A DNA stretch of 64,000 nt from positions 372,001 through 436,000 of the forward strand of contig JBBELK010000311.1 of the NCBI GenBank assembly GCA_037783545.1, written 5' to 3'. Each line of letters opens with the position of its first letter. Position 1 is the stretch's first letter. Shown here in pieces: positions 1-10,984 of the stretch. Origin of the DNA: Henricia sp. BOLD:AAB3569. Taxonomy: Eukaryota; Echinodermata; Asteroidea; Spinulosida; Echinasteridae. The notes below the pieces were generated by a model. It did not search any database, was not told where the DNA came from, and saw only the letters and a program-made list of their open reading frames with translations. Both the position numbers and the translations under genes were made by a program.

Positions 1-1365
1 AATCAAGACTAGGTAGTTGACCGTGCCCGCCAACTGCCGATTTGTGATATTTTGGGGCGGAAAATCTCACCACTACATGTACACAGGTAGATTTGCGTGA
101 TATTTGGCACAAATATAAAGAAAACCGGTCCCAATGGACCTGCACCAAAAAGAAATCAGGCCTGACAGAATAAATGGCAGAAACAAAAGGAGGCATGATT
201 TACACTTACAGCTGTACAGTGGCAGTGCAATTTCAGATTTTAACGCACTGGTTGCATCAAGTTGCACTGGTTGCATCAAGCTTGCGAACTTAGGTTACAG
301 ATTTGACCCATAGGGCATAATACTTTTAATAGTGTCACGACTGCGCGGCTGATGACGTCACAGATTTCCAAGTCGCTACCAAGGGACAAATATACCTGTT
401 CGGGGTTTTTCGCACACAATGGAATTAGCATACTCATTTATTTTGGTACAGCGGACCTTTGACATACTGTCGACCGGTTCCTAATCCTATCGCTTACATG
501 TATTGCAGAATGCCATCTACTCGGGAACCAAACTATACATGTCAAAGGTCCACTGTACCAGAATATACATGAGTATGCTGATTCCATTGTGTGCGAAAAA
601 CCCCGAACAGGTCTATTTCGGTATTTTTTAGGGTATTTTTTTCATATACATTGAACAAAGATTTTAAGGAAATTACCTCCTGGAATCAACAGATAATGTA
701 ATTTTAAGATATACCTCCCACTTGCACTTTTGTCGCAAATGTTGCTTTTCTGTAGAAAAATCACGTTTTCTTCTTCAAAAATTGCCTTCAGTTAGTGCAC
801 AAGATAACCATTCACGCGCGCGCGCAGCGCCCTCTGTTGTCGCGCTTACGCACAGACCGCTCGCACGTAATTTTGTGCATTACTTCATGCAGTAATTTTA
901 TCATTTATTTCACACTTTTGTATGCAAGCGGCTGTGACAAAAACACAACATTTTCTGAAAAATGCAACATTTGCGACGGAAATGTCAATGGTAGCCTAAA
1001 GGTATTTTACTAGACTAACCTAAGGTACCGTAGGGACTTGGAAATCCGTGACGTCATCGGCCACGCGGTCATGACACTTATTATTGGTCAAATCTGTAAC
1101 CGCAAGCTTGATGGACTGCTACGTGAAATTGCACTGTAACAGTAAATCATGCCGCCTTTTGTGTCTGTCATTTGATCTGTCAGGCTGATTTCTTTTTGAT
1201 GCAGGTCTAATGGGGCTTGTTTTCTTTATATTTGTACCAGATATCACGCAAATCCACCTGTGCTGTGGTGAGATTTTCTGCGGTTTTTCGCCCCACAATA
1301 TCACCAAAATCGGCAGTTGGCGGGCGCCGTCAGCTACCTCGTCTTTATTCAAGACACCAATACGG
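1..1365. repeat. Large imperfect inverted repeat (fold-back)
   Basis: The sequence at 1-375 is matched in reverse complement by 1030-1365. Both arms contain, in mirror order, the words GCCAACTGCCGATTT, AATCAGGCCTGACAG (diverged), TTACAGATTTGACC and GATGACGTCAC. The arms differ by scattered substitutions and small indels, so the structure is old. The left arm probably continues beyond the window start. No coding signal is seen in arms or spacer. Confidence 0.75.
394..612. repeat. Palindromic element nested next to the large fold-back arm
   Basis: Arms 394-465 and 539-612 are near-perfect reverse complements. Each carries GTTCGGGGTTTTTCGCACAC at its outer end and AAAGGTCC at its inner end, around a loop of about 73 bases. 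It looks like a short fold-back MITE inside the spacer of the 1-1365 inverted repeat. Confidence 0.8.
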
Positions 1366-1624
1366 ACATGACCATGGGCATAACAAACCCCGTGCATATA
1401 GCGCCCTCATGCTGTGCTTGGCACCGCTGTTTAATGTCAGTTGATGGCGCCCTGTTTACAGTCTGCTCTTGAAGGACAAGATAATAACGCTTGAATTTAA
1501 GACTAACCAAGAAAAAAAGGGCGCTTTGCATCACATCACAATTTTTTAAGTTGCCTTCAAGTATTCATTTTCATTGACGATTCCGCACGTAAATTTGATG
1601 CAATTTAACAAGCATAAAACGGTA

Positions 1625-2283
1625 TAGCTAAGATAATCTCAGCTCTTGCTTTATCATTTTTCATTGGGATGTGGTCTTTTTAGCAGTAGAGCTGAGAAGC
1701 TTTAAGAACATGAACACGCTATCACAAAACAAATGTGTCATTTTCTCACCGTGACACACTAATTCCCCCTAAAACTCACCCAAACCTTGTCAGGCATAAC
1801 CACTACGCAGGTCTTTGAGGGAAATAACCAGCCACGATGATTATTTTGCCAAAAATTCCAGCGAAACAAACCGGTATGCTCACAGCCTAGCCGTTGTCTG
1901 GTTGTCATGTTGTGTTCAAAAAGTCTATCTGCCTAGTCTGTGTATACCCCTAGAACTATGGGGGATACTTATCCCCCATAGGTCATGTGGTTTTTTTCCA
2001 ATATGGCGGCGCCTGAAGTTTAAGATCGGACAGAAACTTTTCTTGCTAGCGCAATAATCCGCTGCACAATCGCCACCAAACTCCGTCTGATAGTTCTTGA
2101 GACACTCACCTTGCGTGTATCTACAGAATTTCAGTACTATTTGTCCATTAAATTGTCCAAAAATTATGTTTCAAAATCAACGGGTACATGTGCGATCATC
2201 CACATGCGTGGTTCAGCTCTACTGCTAAAAAGACCACATCCCAATGAAAAATGATAAAGCAAGAGCTGAGATTATCTTAGCTA
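1625..2283. mobile_element. Non-autonomous DNA transposon with 71-bp TIRs and 9-bp target duplication
   Basis: The first 71 bases (1625-1695) equal the reverse complement of the last 71 (2213-2283) without a mismatch by eye. The element is flanked by the direct repeat AAAACGGTA at 1616-1624 and 2284-2292. The interior has no convincing coding region. Long TIRs with a 9-bp duplication fit Mutator-like or Merlin-like MITEs, but no transposase is present to decide. Confidence 0.85.
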
Positions 2284-2292
2284 AAAACGGTA

Positions 2293-2990
2293 AGGTTCCG
2301 ATTGATGATTTTTTGCAACAAAGGAAAGGTATTTTTGAAATCTGTTGCAACTTGTCTGGTGTGTGAAAGTGGTTTTAACTCGCAAAAACAAGTTTTTTTT
2401 CAAGTCCCTACTTAAGGCTAAGCTATCGATTCTAATAATTATTTTCTTTAATTTAAATTCGAGTTGTGACATAAACTTTAACAAATTTCATTTTCGTGAG
2501 CTTGCCACAGATTTTGGGTGGGAAACGGCAACAGGCAGAGCGAAATTCCGGCCTGAATTTCGTGCTAGGTTCCGGCTGGTCTGTTCACGGGGGTCTAATG
2601 GAAGAAGGACAACGCCAACGGCCAACAAAATCGAGGGACTGTCCGGAAACTGGGTCTGTGACATGGGGATATGGAAGAGGTGCAGGTGCCTTACTTTTCA
2701 TGCGCTTCATCGATTGCCCGTTCGATTGTCTTTTGGTCCTTCTTTGATACAGCGTGTCTACTCTTACTTCGAGAGCTCACAGACTTCATAATAATTTGTC
2801 GGTGTTCAGCTGAGTTTCTTCTGGGCTATCCTCTCTCGTCAAAAGTATTGTGCAAGCGCTCCCTGTGTTGCAACGTGATTAGGAATCAAAGATGGTAAAG
2901 CGCGCTATCTTTGTACTGAATAACGCCCTCTATCGCTCGATTCTTAATTCCGGTACCGAATTTATGTGTTGCTTGACCCTAGACCAAATA
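2293..2990. other. Unannotated stretch
   Basis: Open frames of up to about 150 codons occur at 2345-2791, but they start in low-complexity DNA and show no recognisable domain or splice context. I see no supported gene here. Confidence 0.5.
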
Positions 2991-3217
2991 CACTGAGCAA
3001 AAATATAAACGCCCCATGTAAATTATTTATGTAACATAAAATGGACGACCCTAAATGAGCTGATATTGTCTTATAACTGTACAAATTGGTTATTCTAACG
3101 GACAGTAATATGTAGCATATTGAACAACAAAATGAATTTTGTATGATTTAATATATTTTGCAACCCCTAATAAATGTTTCAAAGTGTCAAATGTGGCATT
3201 TATAATTTTGTTCAGTG
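2991..3217. mobile_element. Tc1/mariner-like MITE
   Basis: Ends are CACTGAGCAAAAATATAAACG on the left (first 20 bases used) and its imperfect reverse complement ending TTCAGTG on the right. TA flanks both sides (2989-2990 and 3218-3219), as expected of a Tc1/mariner target duplication. The interior is AT-rich and non-coding. Confidence 0.75.
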
Positions 3218-3459
3218 TATAATAAGTACACTGGGTGAGGTCACAATTCTGCGCTTGTTCTCCCAAACGATATTGTTCTCTTTGTTAGACCTCCCTAAAA
3301 CGTCCACGATTGGCAAGCGAACGTCCGCGATTCGCTCCTGTACAAAACCATGACAAAACCAACGAGAGTAAGGAAAAATAGACTATGTCCAAACAAAAGA
3401 GGAACAAAGGGACCGGACGTCCGCGATTGTGTGTGGATTCGCACCTGTGTGTGTGTGTT

Positions 3460-3830
3460 ACGTGTTAGTGTTACAGATCTTTTAACAGATATGTTAACAC
3501 GGCATTAATCTCGGCCTCTAACTGAACGTCCAGGTTAACACCGTGTTAACAGATCTGTTAACCTGGTGTTAACACCATGTTAATTCTCTGCACTGTACAT
3601 AGGGCGAAGTCACAACTCTGGGTTGCGTGTTAGTGTTAACTTAATCATAATTGTGACCTCAGAACAAACACCGTGTTAACTCGATGTTGACCATTGACAT
3701 GATGTTTAAGACGTGTTAGTGTTACATCTCATGTTAGTTGAACACCTCATGTTACACATCGTGTTAGTGTGACAGATCTGTTAACACATCTGTTAAGTTA
3801 ACGAAGTGGGTGGTGTTAAATTTGTTTACT
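3460..3830. repeat. GTTAAC-rich palindromic low-copy repeats
   Basis: The words GTTAACA, GTGTTAGTGTTA and AGATCTGTTAAC recur many times in both orientations and form short nested palindromes such as TTAACAGATCTGTTAA. The spacing is irregular, so this is a degenerate minisatellite rather than a clean tandem array. The words GTGTTAGTGTTAG recur at about 3980, suggesting the same repeat continues there. Confidence 0.6.
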
Positions 3831-4460
3831 TTGGAACTTTCGTGATTCTCAATAAATGTGTTGGGTCTTGCATTCTACCCACATTATTGAGACTTTTTTG
3901 GGGCTCCGTGAAGATTTTGAAAATTTCAATCACTAGTGGTTAAGCTCGTGTAACACGGACCGGAGGTCACAATTCTGTGTTAGTGTTAGTGTTGAAAGTC
4001 GTGCAGAACACTATACCGACTTGACATTTCCCAAGATGCCGAGTCACTGCATATCTGTTTTTTTGTACCCCACCGAAAAGATCGCCGCTATGTGTTTCAA
4101 TGGATTTCCACCCATTTTTAGGCAGTGATAACACATTGTTATACCGTCCTGCGCCAGCCATTAACTGCAGAAACAGGCAGTATAAGGTCTGTGAAAGAAC
4201 TTTTCACATTTTTTTGGAATATCTTTAGCTCAGCTTGTGCGCCGCCGCGCGCCGGCGCCCCTTTTTATAGCTCAATGCCCATACTAAGGACAGACTTGGG
4301 CAAATGGGCACATGCCTGGAATTATTTCGGGATTATTGTTCGTTCGATAACTAAACTTTGGTCAGTTTTTTTGGTTGACATGTCATTTGAAGAAAAACAT
4401 TTAAGAAACTATCTTCAATATATACTTCTAGAAAAATATCAATTCAAAACGCACAAAATT

Positions 4461-4712
4461 TAATGTGCACCATACTTTCCGTTCTTGCGTTATATTTTTG
4501 TGATCAGCACGCTGTTGACTATCATATGGCACCAGAATTATGCATGCATGGGCGCGGCCGGAAGTCTAATTAAAACGGATTTGTTGACTAATTAATACGT
4601 TCTAAAACTAATTGTGCACCATATATTCCGTTCTTACGTTGTAATTTCGTGATTGGCACATTGCTGGCTATTATTTGGTGCCAGAATTATGCTTGGGCGC
4701 GAAAGTCTAATT
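4461..4712. repeat. Diverged direct repeat of about 149 bp
   Basis: The segment starting AATGTGCACCATA (4462) is repeated as AATTGTGCACCATA (about 4610). Both copies share CCGTTCTT, a CCAGAATTATGC block and a closing AAGTCTAATTAAA. A further partial echo (GGGCGCAAAAGTC) lies near 4775. Confidence 0.7.
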
Positions 4713-4905
4713 AAAGAATTGCCTTTTCACAGTTACCACGGTCCATACAACTCATTTTAGCAGTCAATGCTTTTGGGCGCAAAAGTCACATTAAATCTCA
4801 CTGGGCTCCCGGACTATGTCTTGACTGGTTATAGTGTACTGGAATAGTAAATTGTACACAGAGGGACCAGTCTCGAGGGCCGGGGACAAGACTTGTTAAA
4901 GATAG

Positions 4906-5394
4906 TATACATGATTGGTAAACTGTTACAAATAGTTTTATCCCCCGTGTGATTGAAGATATACATGATTAAAACCAACCTGAGAAAACTAACTTTTGAG
5001 AAAACAGTCAAAAAAGGGTTTGCAGTAATTTCGCCACAAACCACTTCGCCCTAAACTATTTCGCCCTGAACCACGGCCTGTGCACGAGGTGGTTTTGGGG
5101 CGAAGTGGCATTTGGGCGATGTAGTGTTTGGACGAAGTGATTTGGGGCGAAATGGCACTCGGGTGAAGTTGTTTGGGGGCGAAAGGGCACTTGGGCGAAA
5201 TGGTTTTGGGGCGAATTGAATTTTCGTCTAATGAGACGAAAACTAATTGTTTTACTCATTTCTCAAAGACTATAGCACTTCAGACAAAACCATTTCAGGG
5301 GACGTTTTCTACGGTCATCATGTTTATATTGTGTAGTAAGTTAGGCGTAAATCTGTGAACATTTCTGATTTTCGAGATACCAATGATGTATACT
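4906..5394. mobile_element. TIR element, 'CGAAGTGG' family, copy 1
   Basis: Ends are inverted: GTATACATGATTGGTA at the left and its near reverse complement at 5379-5394. The interior has a degenerate array of GGGGCGAAGTGGTTTTG-like units (5040-5215) and the mirror word TCTAATGAGACGAAAA. Other copies lie at 17838-18205, 50072-50535 and 52583-53033. A fragment is at 20705-20815. Confidence 0.75.
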
Positions 5395-5684
5395 GCCTTT
5401 AAAGTATTGTTGTGCCTGTACCAAGCTGGCAGGTGTGTGGATTTGACAACGCATTTTCATCGACGACTTTGGGTTTTATTGATTGTATGAACATGTGAAT
5501 TGTGCTGATCGTCTGGTGACACATTCTTAAATATTCCACACAACGATGAGTTGTGCTCTTAATATTACACTATCTACATACTGTTATTCGTTATGGTGCC
5601 TAATCACCATGGAAATAAAAATTACCAAAATGTGGGACGAGAGAAAAATTTTAGGTCTCGCCAGGATTTTTAACCAAAGACCTT

Positions 5685-5903
5685 GGGCCAATTTCATGGC
5701 GCTGCCAAGCACAAATTTGCTTATCACAGGATTTATTTGCTTTATAAAATGGATTACAAGCCAAAATTATACACCAACTTGTGTTCTTCGCAAGAGTAGG
5801 AGAATACCTTTCAATACACATCACTTACGATTTTGGCAAAATAAAGAAAACGAATCCTGTGCTAAGCAAATTTGTGCGCTAAGCAGCGCCGTGAAATTGG
5901 CCC
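5685..5903. mobile_element. MITE with GGGCCAATTTCA termini, copy 1
   Basis: The left end GGGCCAATTTCATGGCGCTG and the reverse complement of the right end agree over about 65 bp with small differences. Both include GCACAAATTTGCTTA and CACAGGATT. Related copies are at 23377-23537 and, one end only, near 20640. Confidence 0.8.
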
Positions 5904-5975
5904 CTGGACGCACAGTGGATGTCTACCAGTTGAGCAATATGAGGCACAGTGGTAATACTCCCTTAGGTTTCCCCT

Positions 5976-6468
5976 AAGGCGCGAGGTGAAAATAGAAACG
6001 GTCTGTATACCGGAAACGGTACATAAACGATACACCGTTACACGGTTTTCAGTGAACAAGCAAACCATTCAACTTGTCTGGCCAGACGATAGATAATTAG
6101 CAATGTTCAACCTGGCACATAGGATTACGGGCCATTGTGTGACTTCTGGCCAACAAGCTGCCACTGTTTATCACGTGACCGCCCGAACAAGGGTGTTTAA
6201 ACCACAACCCATTTATGCCCCTGGGAGCGCCCGGCTGGAGGGTCAGGCGGCTCCCTCTGAAGTCGTCGGCCAATAGCAGCCTTTTGTTCCCTTCGATCGC
6301 TCAGGCGGCTAATTGTAAACCTGTCAATCATCGACCAACCCAGAAAGTTGGAAACGGTCCCCTTCAAACTGGCACACGGTTTGTTGTCAACAGAGAAACG
6401 ATTTAAAGAGGGATTAACTCGAATCGTTTACCGGTATACAGACCGTTTACATTTTGACCTCGCGCCTA
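5976..6468. mobile_element. MITE with GGCGCGAGGT termini
   Basis: The left end runs GGCGCGAGGTGAAAATAGAA then ACGGTCTGTATACCGG; the right end is its imperfect reverse complement (6425-6466). The interior has no supported coding region. A solo terminus of the same family lies at 57375-57440. Confidence 0.75.
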
Positions 6469-7500
6469 ATAATCCAACCTCTCTCAGTTTCGGATGGAAA
6501 TGCAACTGCACAAAGTAACAAACACATTATTTGGTGTATAACTTATCAAATGTAACTTACAATTTACAGTTTTTATTACACAATTGTACACCCCCTTTCC
6601 AATGCCGTTCGTCTAACGTCTATACTATTTTTTTAAGCAGAATATGTTACCTTTTTATCAGAGAAAAGCTACTTGTTGATGTGTCATCACTTGATAGTTA
6701 ACACATCCGGCTTTTTTCGCAGACACTATTTTTTTAGTACGTAAAGATTGGAGCATACTTTACTATACCCTGCTCGCTCTGGGACACAACGCATCGATCA
6801 CTATAACAAATAACCACTAATATAAAACATGTTAAAGATCATGTCGTGTTCATTACATTGGGTTTCCTGTTTTGCCTAATAAATTAGTCAATTTGGCAAA
6901 TCACACACAATCAGCAACAAAAACTTTATCAAATGGCACCAATACAAAAAGGTTTCAATGACATTTTAGTTTTAGAGGCACATTTTGTGTATAACAGTTT
7001 ACAAACAGAAAGCCCGAATATGCTTGGAAAAAAAACTTGTGGGGATAACAGTGCCACGATATTAAGCTGTTTTTATAGTTTATCTAAAAACCACCAGGGT
7101 TTTTATGAACTCTTTGTAATATACTACATCATATCGAATAAAGTTTTAAATAATATGCAGTCGAACCTCAGAGCACTGTTAATACAAGAATCTGCTTATC
7201 GCAATGACTACTTAAAGTCCAATCCCTTGTTTTTCATTGTTTTTACTCTTTACAGCACGGACGGGATTCAACTATATAGTTATTACTAGATAATTTACAG
7301 CAAAATTACAATTGATGGTTATCAAATGGTATTAAGTAGATTTTGTATTAAATTATTTTACAAAGTGTATAAATATGTGTGAATTTTATAATTATAATTT
7401 TCTCACACTGATTTTTGCCATTACTAAGTAATAGGTAGTTCCATGGTGTCGTACGTACATTTTGGACACTTTGACCTGCTTTGACAGGGCGTATTCTTAA
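6469..7500. other. AT-rich stretch without recognised feature
   Basis: An open frame of 118 codons (6933-7289) exists on the plus strand. It is AT-rich with ordinary background composition, lacks a recognisable domain and has no splice context, so I do not call it a gene. Confidence 0.45.
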
Positions 7501-7506
7501 AGCTAC

Positions 7507-7765
7507 AATTTGAAAGTGGATCGTTAGTCCATTAACAGACAAGTGGTAGTTACTACAATTTTTTAGTAAAAACAACTATAGCTTTGTTGCCCTAGAAAAG
7601 TGCCTCAAATACCACAGTGTCGGACGTACGCAGAGAAATTGTTATTTTTATGGTATTTCTAGGACAACAAATATTTTTTTTGGGTAGTTGTTTTAACTAA
7701 ATCATTGTACTAACTACCACTTGTCAGTTAATGGACTGACAATCCACTTTCATTATGTGCAAGTT
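7507..7765. repeat. Inverted repeat, arms about 60 bp
   Basis: GTCCATTAACAGACAAGTGG near 7529 is mirrored by CCACTTGTCAGTTAATGGAC near 7718. The match extends into the flanks (AAAGTGGAT at the outer side, AAAACAACTA at the inner side). This is a probable MITE. Confidence 0.7.
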
Positions 7766-9240
7766 TCATTCCCCCTGTTTAGAGACATCATAACCTGGAC
7801 GTCACTCGTAATGCAATGAAGACGATGTCCAACCTGGGCTAGGGTGAGAGCAGATAACTTTGGCATCGGTTATTTGATCACGAATAAAGTTCATTTTGTC
7901 ATTTCATTGTGGGAGCTTGTATTTAACATACAGTAGACCCTTTGCACTGGGGCAAGTCCCATTTAAATGGGTAAATAGAATCACATAGTTCCCACTCATG
8001 CACGACGAATGAAGACAATGTGACTGCCCCTGTCATGGCCGCCCGTGCAAAGGGTTTACACACATGCACAAATGTCTGTGGAAATTGCAACATATATACA
8101 CATCAAATAACGATTGTCAAATTGTTAACCTGCAAATCTGGAAAATCCGAATTTAAAATCGAAAGCATTTGCATTAATCAGGGATGTGATTTTTCATGTT
8201 TTTTCCTGAAATCAGTTTTTTTTTTAGCCAAAAAACATGACCCCTGTGAATCGTGTGAATCCCACGCCGTAATGGCTTCACGCTTCGCACTTGCAATTTC
8301 AGGTTATTTTTCAAACATCCAATCACATCCCTGAATAATTCACGAACATTCAATGGTTCACTCTGACATGTACCACGTACCAACTGAATTGATTATTTCC
8401 GGCCAATGGAACTTGGCCAAGTTCGTTAATGTACACATAGCACACTGTATTCTTCGCTTGTTATACATGTAGATGTAGCAGACAACATTGCTTATTATGT
8501 TACATGTATATAAAAGGTAATGCGATTATTGTGTCTGTCAATACAATTGTTACTTGCTCATTAATGATGCAGTGCAAGTGCTTTTTACTGTTGTACATGT
8601 GCAAAAAACTGATACATTTACCATATTCTCGAGTGGGACTCAAACCCACAACCCTCTTGCATATACTTCATAGAGCAAATACAAATTTTAAACATTGTAT
8701 AGACTAATGCATTAATCTCATTACTTTGTATATTTTCATGTTCTGGGCCAATCTCTTGGAAATAGATTTCAATAAAAAAATCACTTTTTTTTTCTCCATT
8801 TGTTGAAGCTATTAGCTTTCAAATTCAAGTTTCATAAATCACACCACTTTGCTTCGAAGTTTTCTGTTGGTGAACATTTTACTGTATCACATTTAAAAGC
8901 TAATTTTTGAATTGAAATCTGCTACGAACACTTATATAATTAATGTTGTCAAGGCCTTGTGAGTGGGTTATAGGTGTATGGGAACTAAGGTAAAAATGGC
9001 ACGGATCAATGAAAGAGTATGAATCCACTGAATGATGAGTATTAAAGAAACTTCTCAATATGATAATGGATAAAACAAAATGTTTGAACTTTAGCCTTCA
9101 GATTATACTACGTTCTGGTATATGGGGCAATTTGGCAGCCAAGACCATGTTTTCATAGAAATGCCATTATTTTATCTCAAATGCGTTGAAGTTGTTGATG
9201 CAGTGATGTGCCCATTGACTGATCTCCTTCAGGCCTACAA
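7766..9240. other. Non-coding stretch with a tRNA-like fragment
   Basis: I see no supported gene. Near 8630-8660 the word GTGGGACTCAAACCCAC reads in reverse as a tRNA B-box (GGGTTTGAGTCCC) and is probably a SINE fragment of the family seen at 17375 and 21418. Confidence 0.45.
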
Positions 9241-9244
9241 ACTC

Positions 9245-9640
9245 CCGAACACCATGGTCACATATAAGTCTGTTTTCAATACTGGAGAGACTTTTTCACT
9301 AGGATCATTACACTGTGCAATGCCAGTTATCTTCTCCCAAACAAAGGAAATATCTTAAGACAGATCTAAGGAGATAACTTAAGCAACAAATAGTGCAACA
9401 ACATACCTTTCTGAAAACCCTGTGTACAGATTTCCTATTTAACCTATGTAACATAGGACACATACTTTGTGACATTTTTTGGTGTCCTCGTTACATACGG
9501 TATATTGGAAATTTGCACATAGGGCTTTCAGGAAGGCATGTTGTGGCACTATTCGTTGCAGTTCTTCATCTGAAGTTATCTCCTTAGATCCATCTTAAGA
9601 TATTTCTTTTGTTTTGAGCGAAGATGAATGACATTGTACA
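9245..9640. mobile_element. Large palindromic element, variant of the 27755 family
   Basis: The two halves mirror each other about a centre near 9465: GGAGATAACTTAAG, ACCTTTCTGAAAACCCTGTG and the TTACATACGGTATATTGG block each recur in reverse complement. A close relative lies at 32820-33620, and a more distant one is the palindrome at 27755-28171. No coding capacity is seen. Confidence 0.7.
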
Positions 9641-9879
9641 GACATATATAGCAGTAGCCATTTGGTATACATCTAGCACAGTATAAGGAGTTATCAAAGA
9701 CCCCAAAAGAGCTACAAATTTCCCATATAACGCATGTAACCAGGATGGACATTTCTGTTACATCTACATGTATGTTCTTCCTGGTTGCACGTATTAGGAG
9801 AAATTTGCACTTGCCTTTTGCAAGGCTGAAAGGAGCGTGACCATATTACATTTTTGAGCACCCCATTTTTCCCATAAAA

Positions 9880-10195
9880 ATAATAATATTGGTGGATTCT
9901 TATATAGCGCACATGTCCACCCTGCGGGGTGCTCCTGGCGCTGTTGCCATTGTTACCGCTGCCATCAGGAAACCAGATTACCATTTCGCTTTAACTAGGC
10001 GCTCAACCCCATCAGCAGTTAGATTGTGGCATTCCCCTTAACAGCTTCCCAAATATTGCTTGGGTTGTCGAGGCAACTGGGATTAAGTGCCTTGCACTTA
10101 GACATGTTGGTTGAAGTGGGGCTTGAACCTACAACCTCTGATTGGGAGTCCCGCTTCATACCCACTAGACCACACGCGCTCCCTAGACTGTTGAG
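9880..10195 (-). mobile_element. tRNA-derived SINE with LINE-like 3' tail
   Basis: Read on the minus strand it starts GGGAGCGCGTGTGGTCTAGTG near 10190 (first 20 bases used). An A-box-like region follows, then the B-box GGTTCAAGCCC near 10120. It ends with AGCACCCCGCAGGGTGGACA, a TGTGCGCTATATAAG block and ATT repeats. That tail matches the 3' end of the LINE fragment at 42710-42785. Identity as a SINE is strong; family name unknown. Confidence 0.8.
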
Positions 10196-10199
10196 AATT

Positions 10200-10980
10200 T
10201 GATACCATATCATGTGTCATATTTTTCTCATTACCATTCTGAAATTTTATGCCCACAATCTGTACATTTTGCATCAAAAATACACCAAAGTTGTGTAAAC
10301 TAATTTATCCAGTTACATAAAGCAATGCAGTGATTACTCCAACCGTTTTACTTCCACATCCTAACTGGGGAATGCAAATTTCCTGTTTTCTTTCCATGGA
10401 TAGTATTTTGGGGAGACGTTTTGGAAAAATCTGGTTTTTAACTTATTTTCTTTTTTTAAAAAGAAAAGACAGGCCTTTGAGTGAAAAAAATGGTCTGGTT
10501 GCCAAACTTTGAGGCCGCAAGCTTTAAAAAATGGATTGATTTGGGAAGTATATTTTTTCCTCCCAAGTTAATCTACACAAGACAGAGCGAGTTGAAATCT
10601 TAATATGGGACCTTCCTCTTGCCGTAAATTAAAATACATATTACATGTATGTTGTATACTCTAGGTAGACCAATAATAGCACATCCTTACAAAATAATTT
10701 TAAAAATTGATAAAGCGGTTTTACAATAAGCAAACAATAAAAACAGGATCAGTACAAAATGTTAAAAACAAAACACCCTGTTTTAAATTGCTTTAAAAAT
10801 GGAATTTTCAAACTTTCACAAAAACTACATAACAAAATACTGCAGACAGAAAGTAACAATAGGCTAGACCTGAAGCCTAGTATTATAATGATGTCATGGT
10901 TTGTTTACGGTACATGTATGCTTTCTTCTGTGTGTTGGTGGCTTGCCATAGGGTGTGTGTGATGCGTCTAGTGCAGTAGT
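10200..10980. other. Non-coding stretch upstream of the RTE-like element
   Basis: This is AT-rich DNA with no supported gene. The base composition rises in GC from about 10990, where the retrotransposon 5' region probably begins. Confidence 0.4.
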
Positions 10981-10984
10981 GTTG

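Noticed and set aside
2345..2791. 148-codon plus-strand frame
   Set aside because: No domain, no splice context and no similarity to neighbours; likely chance.
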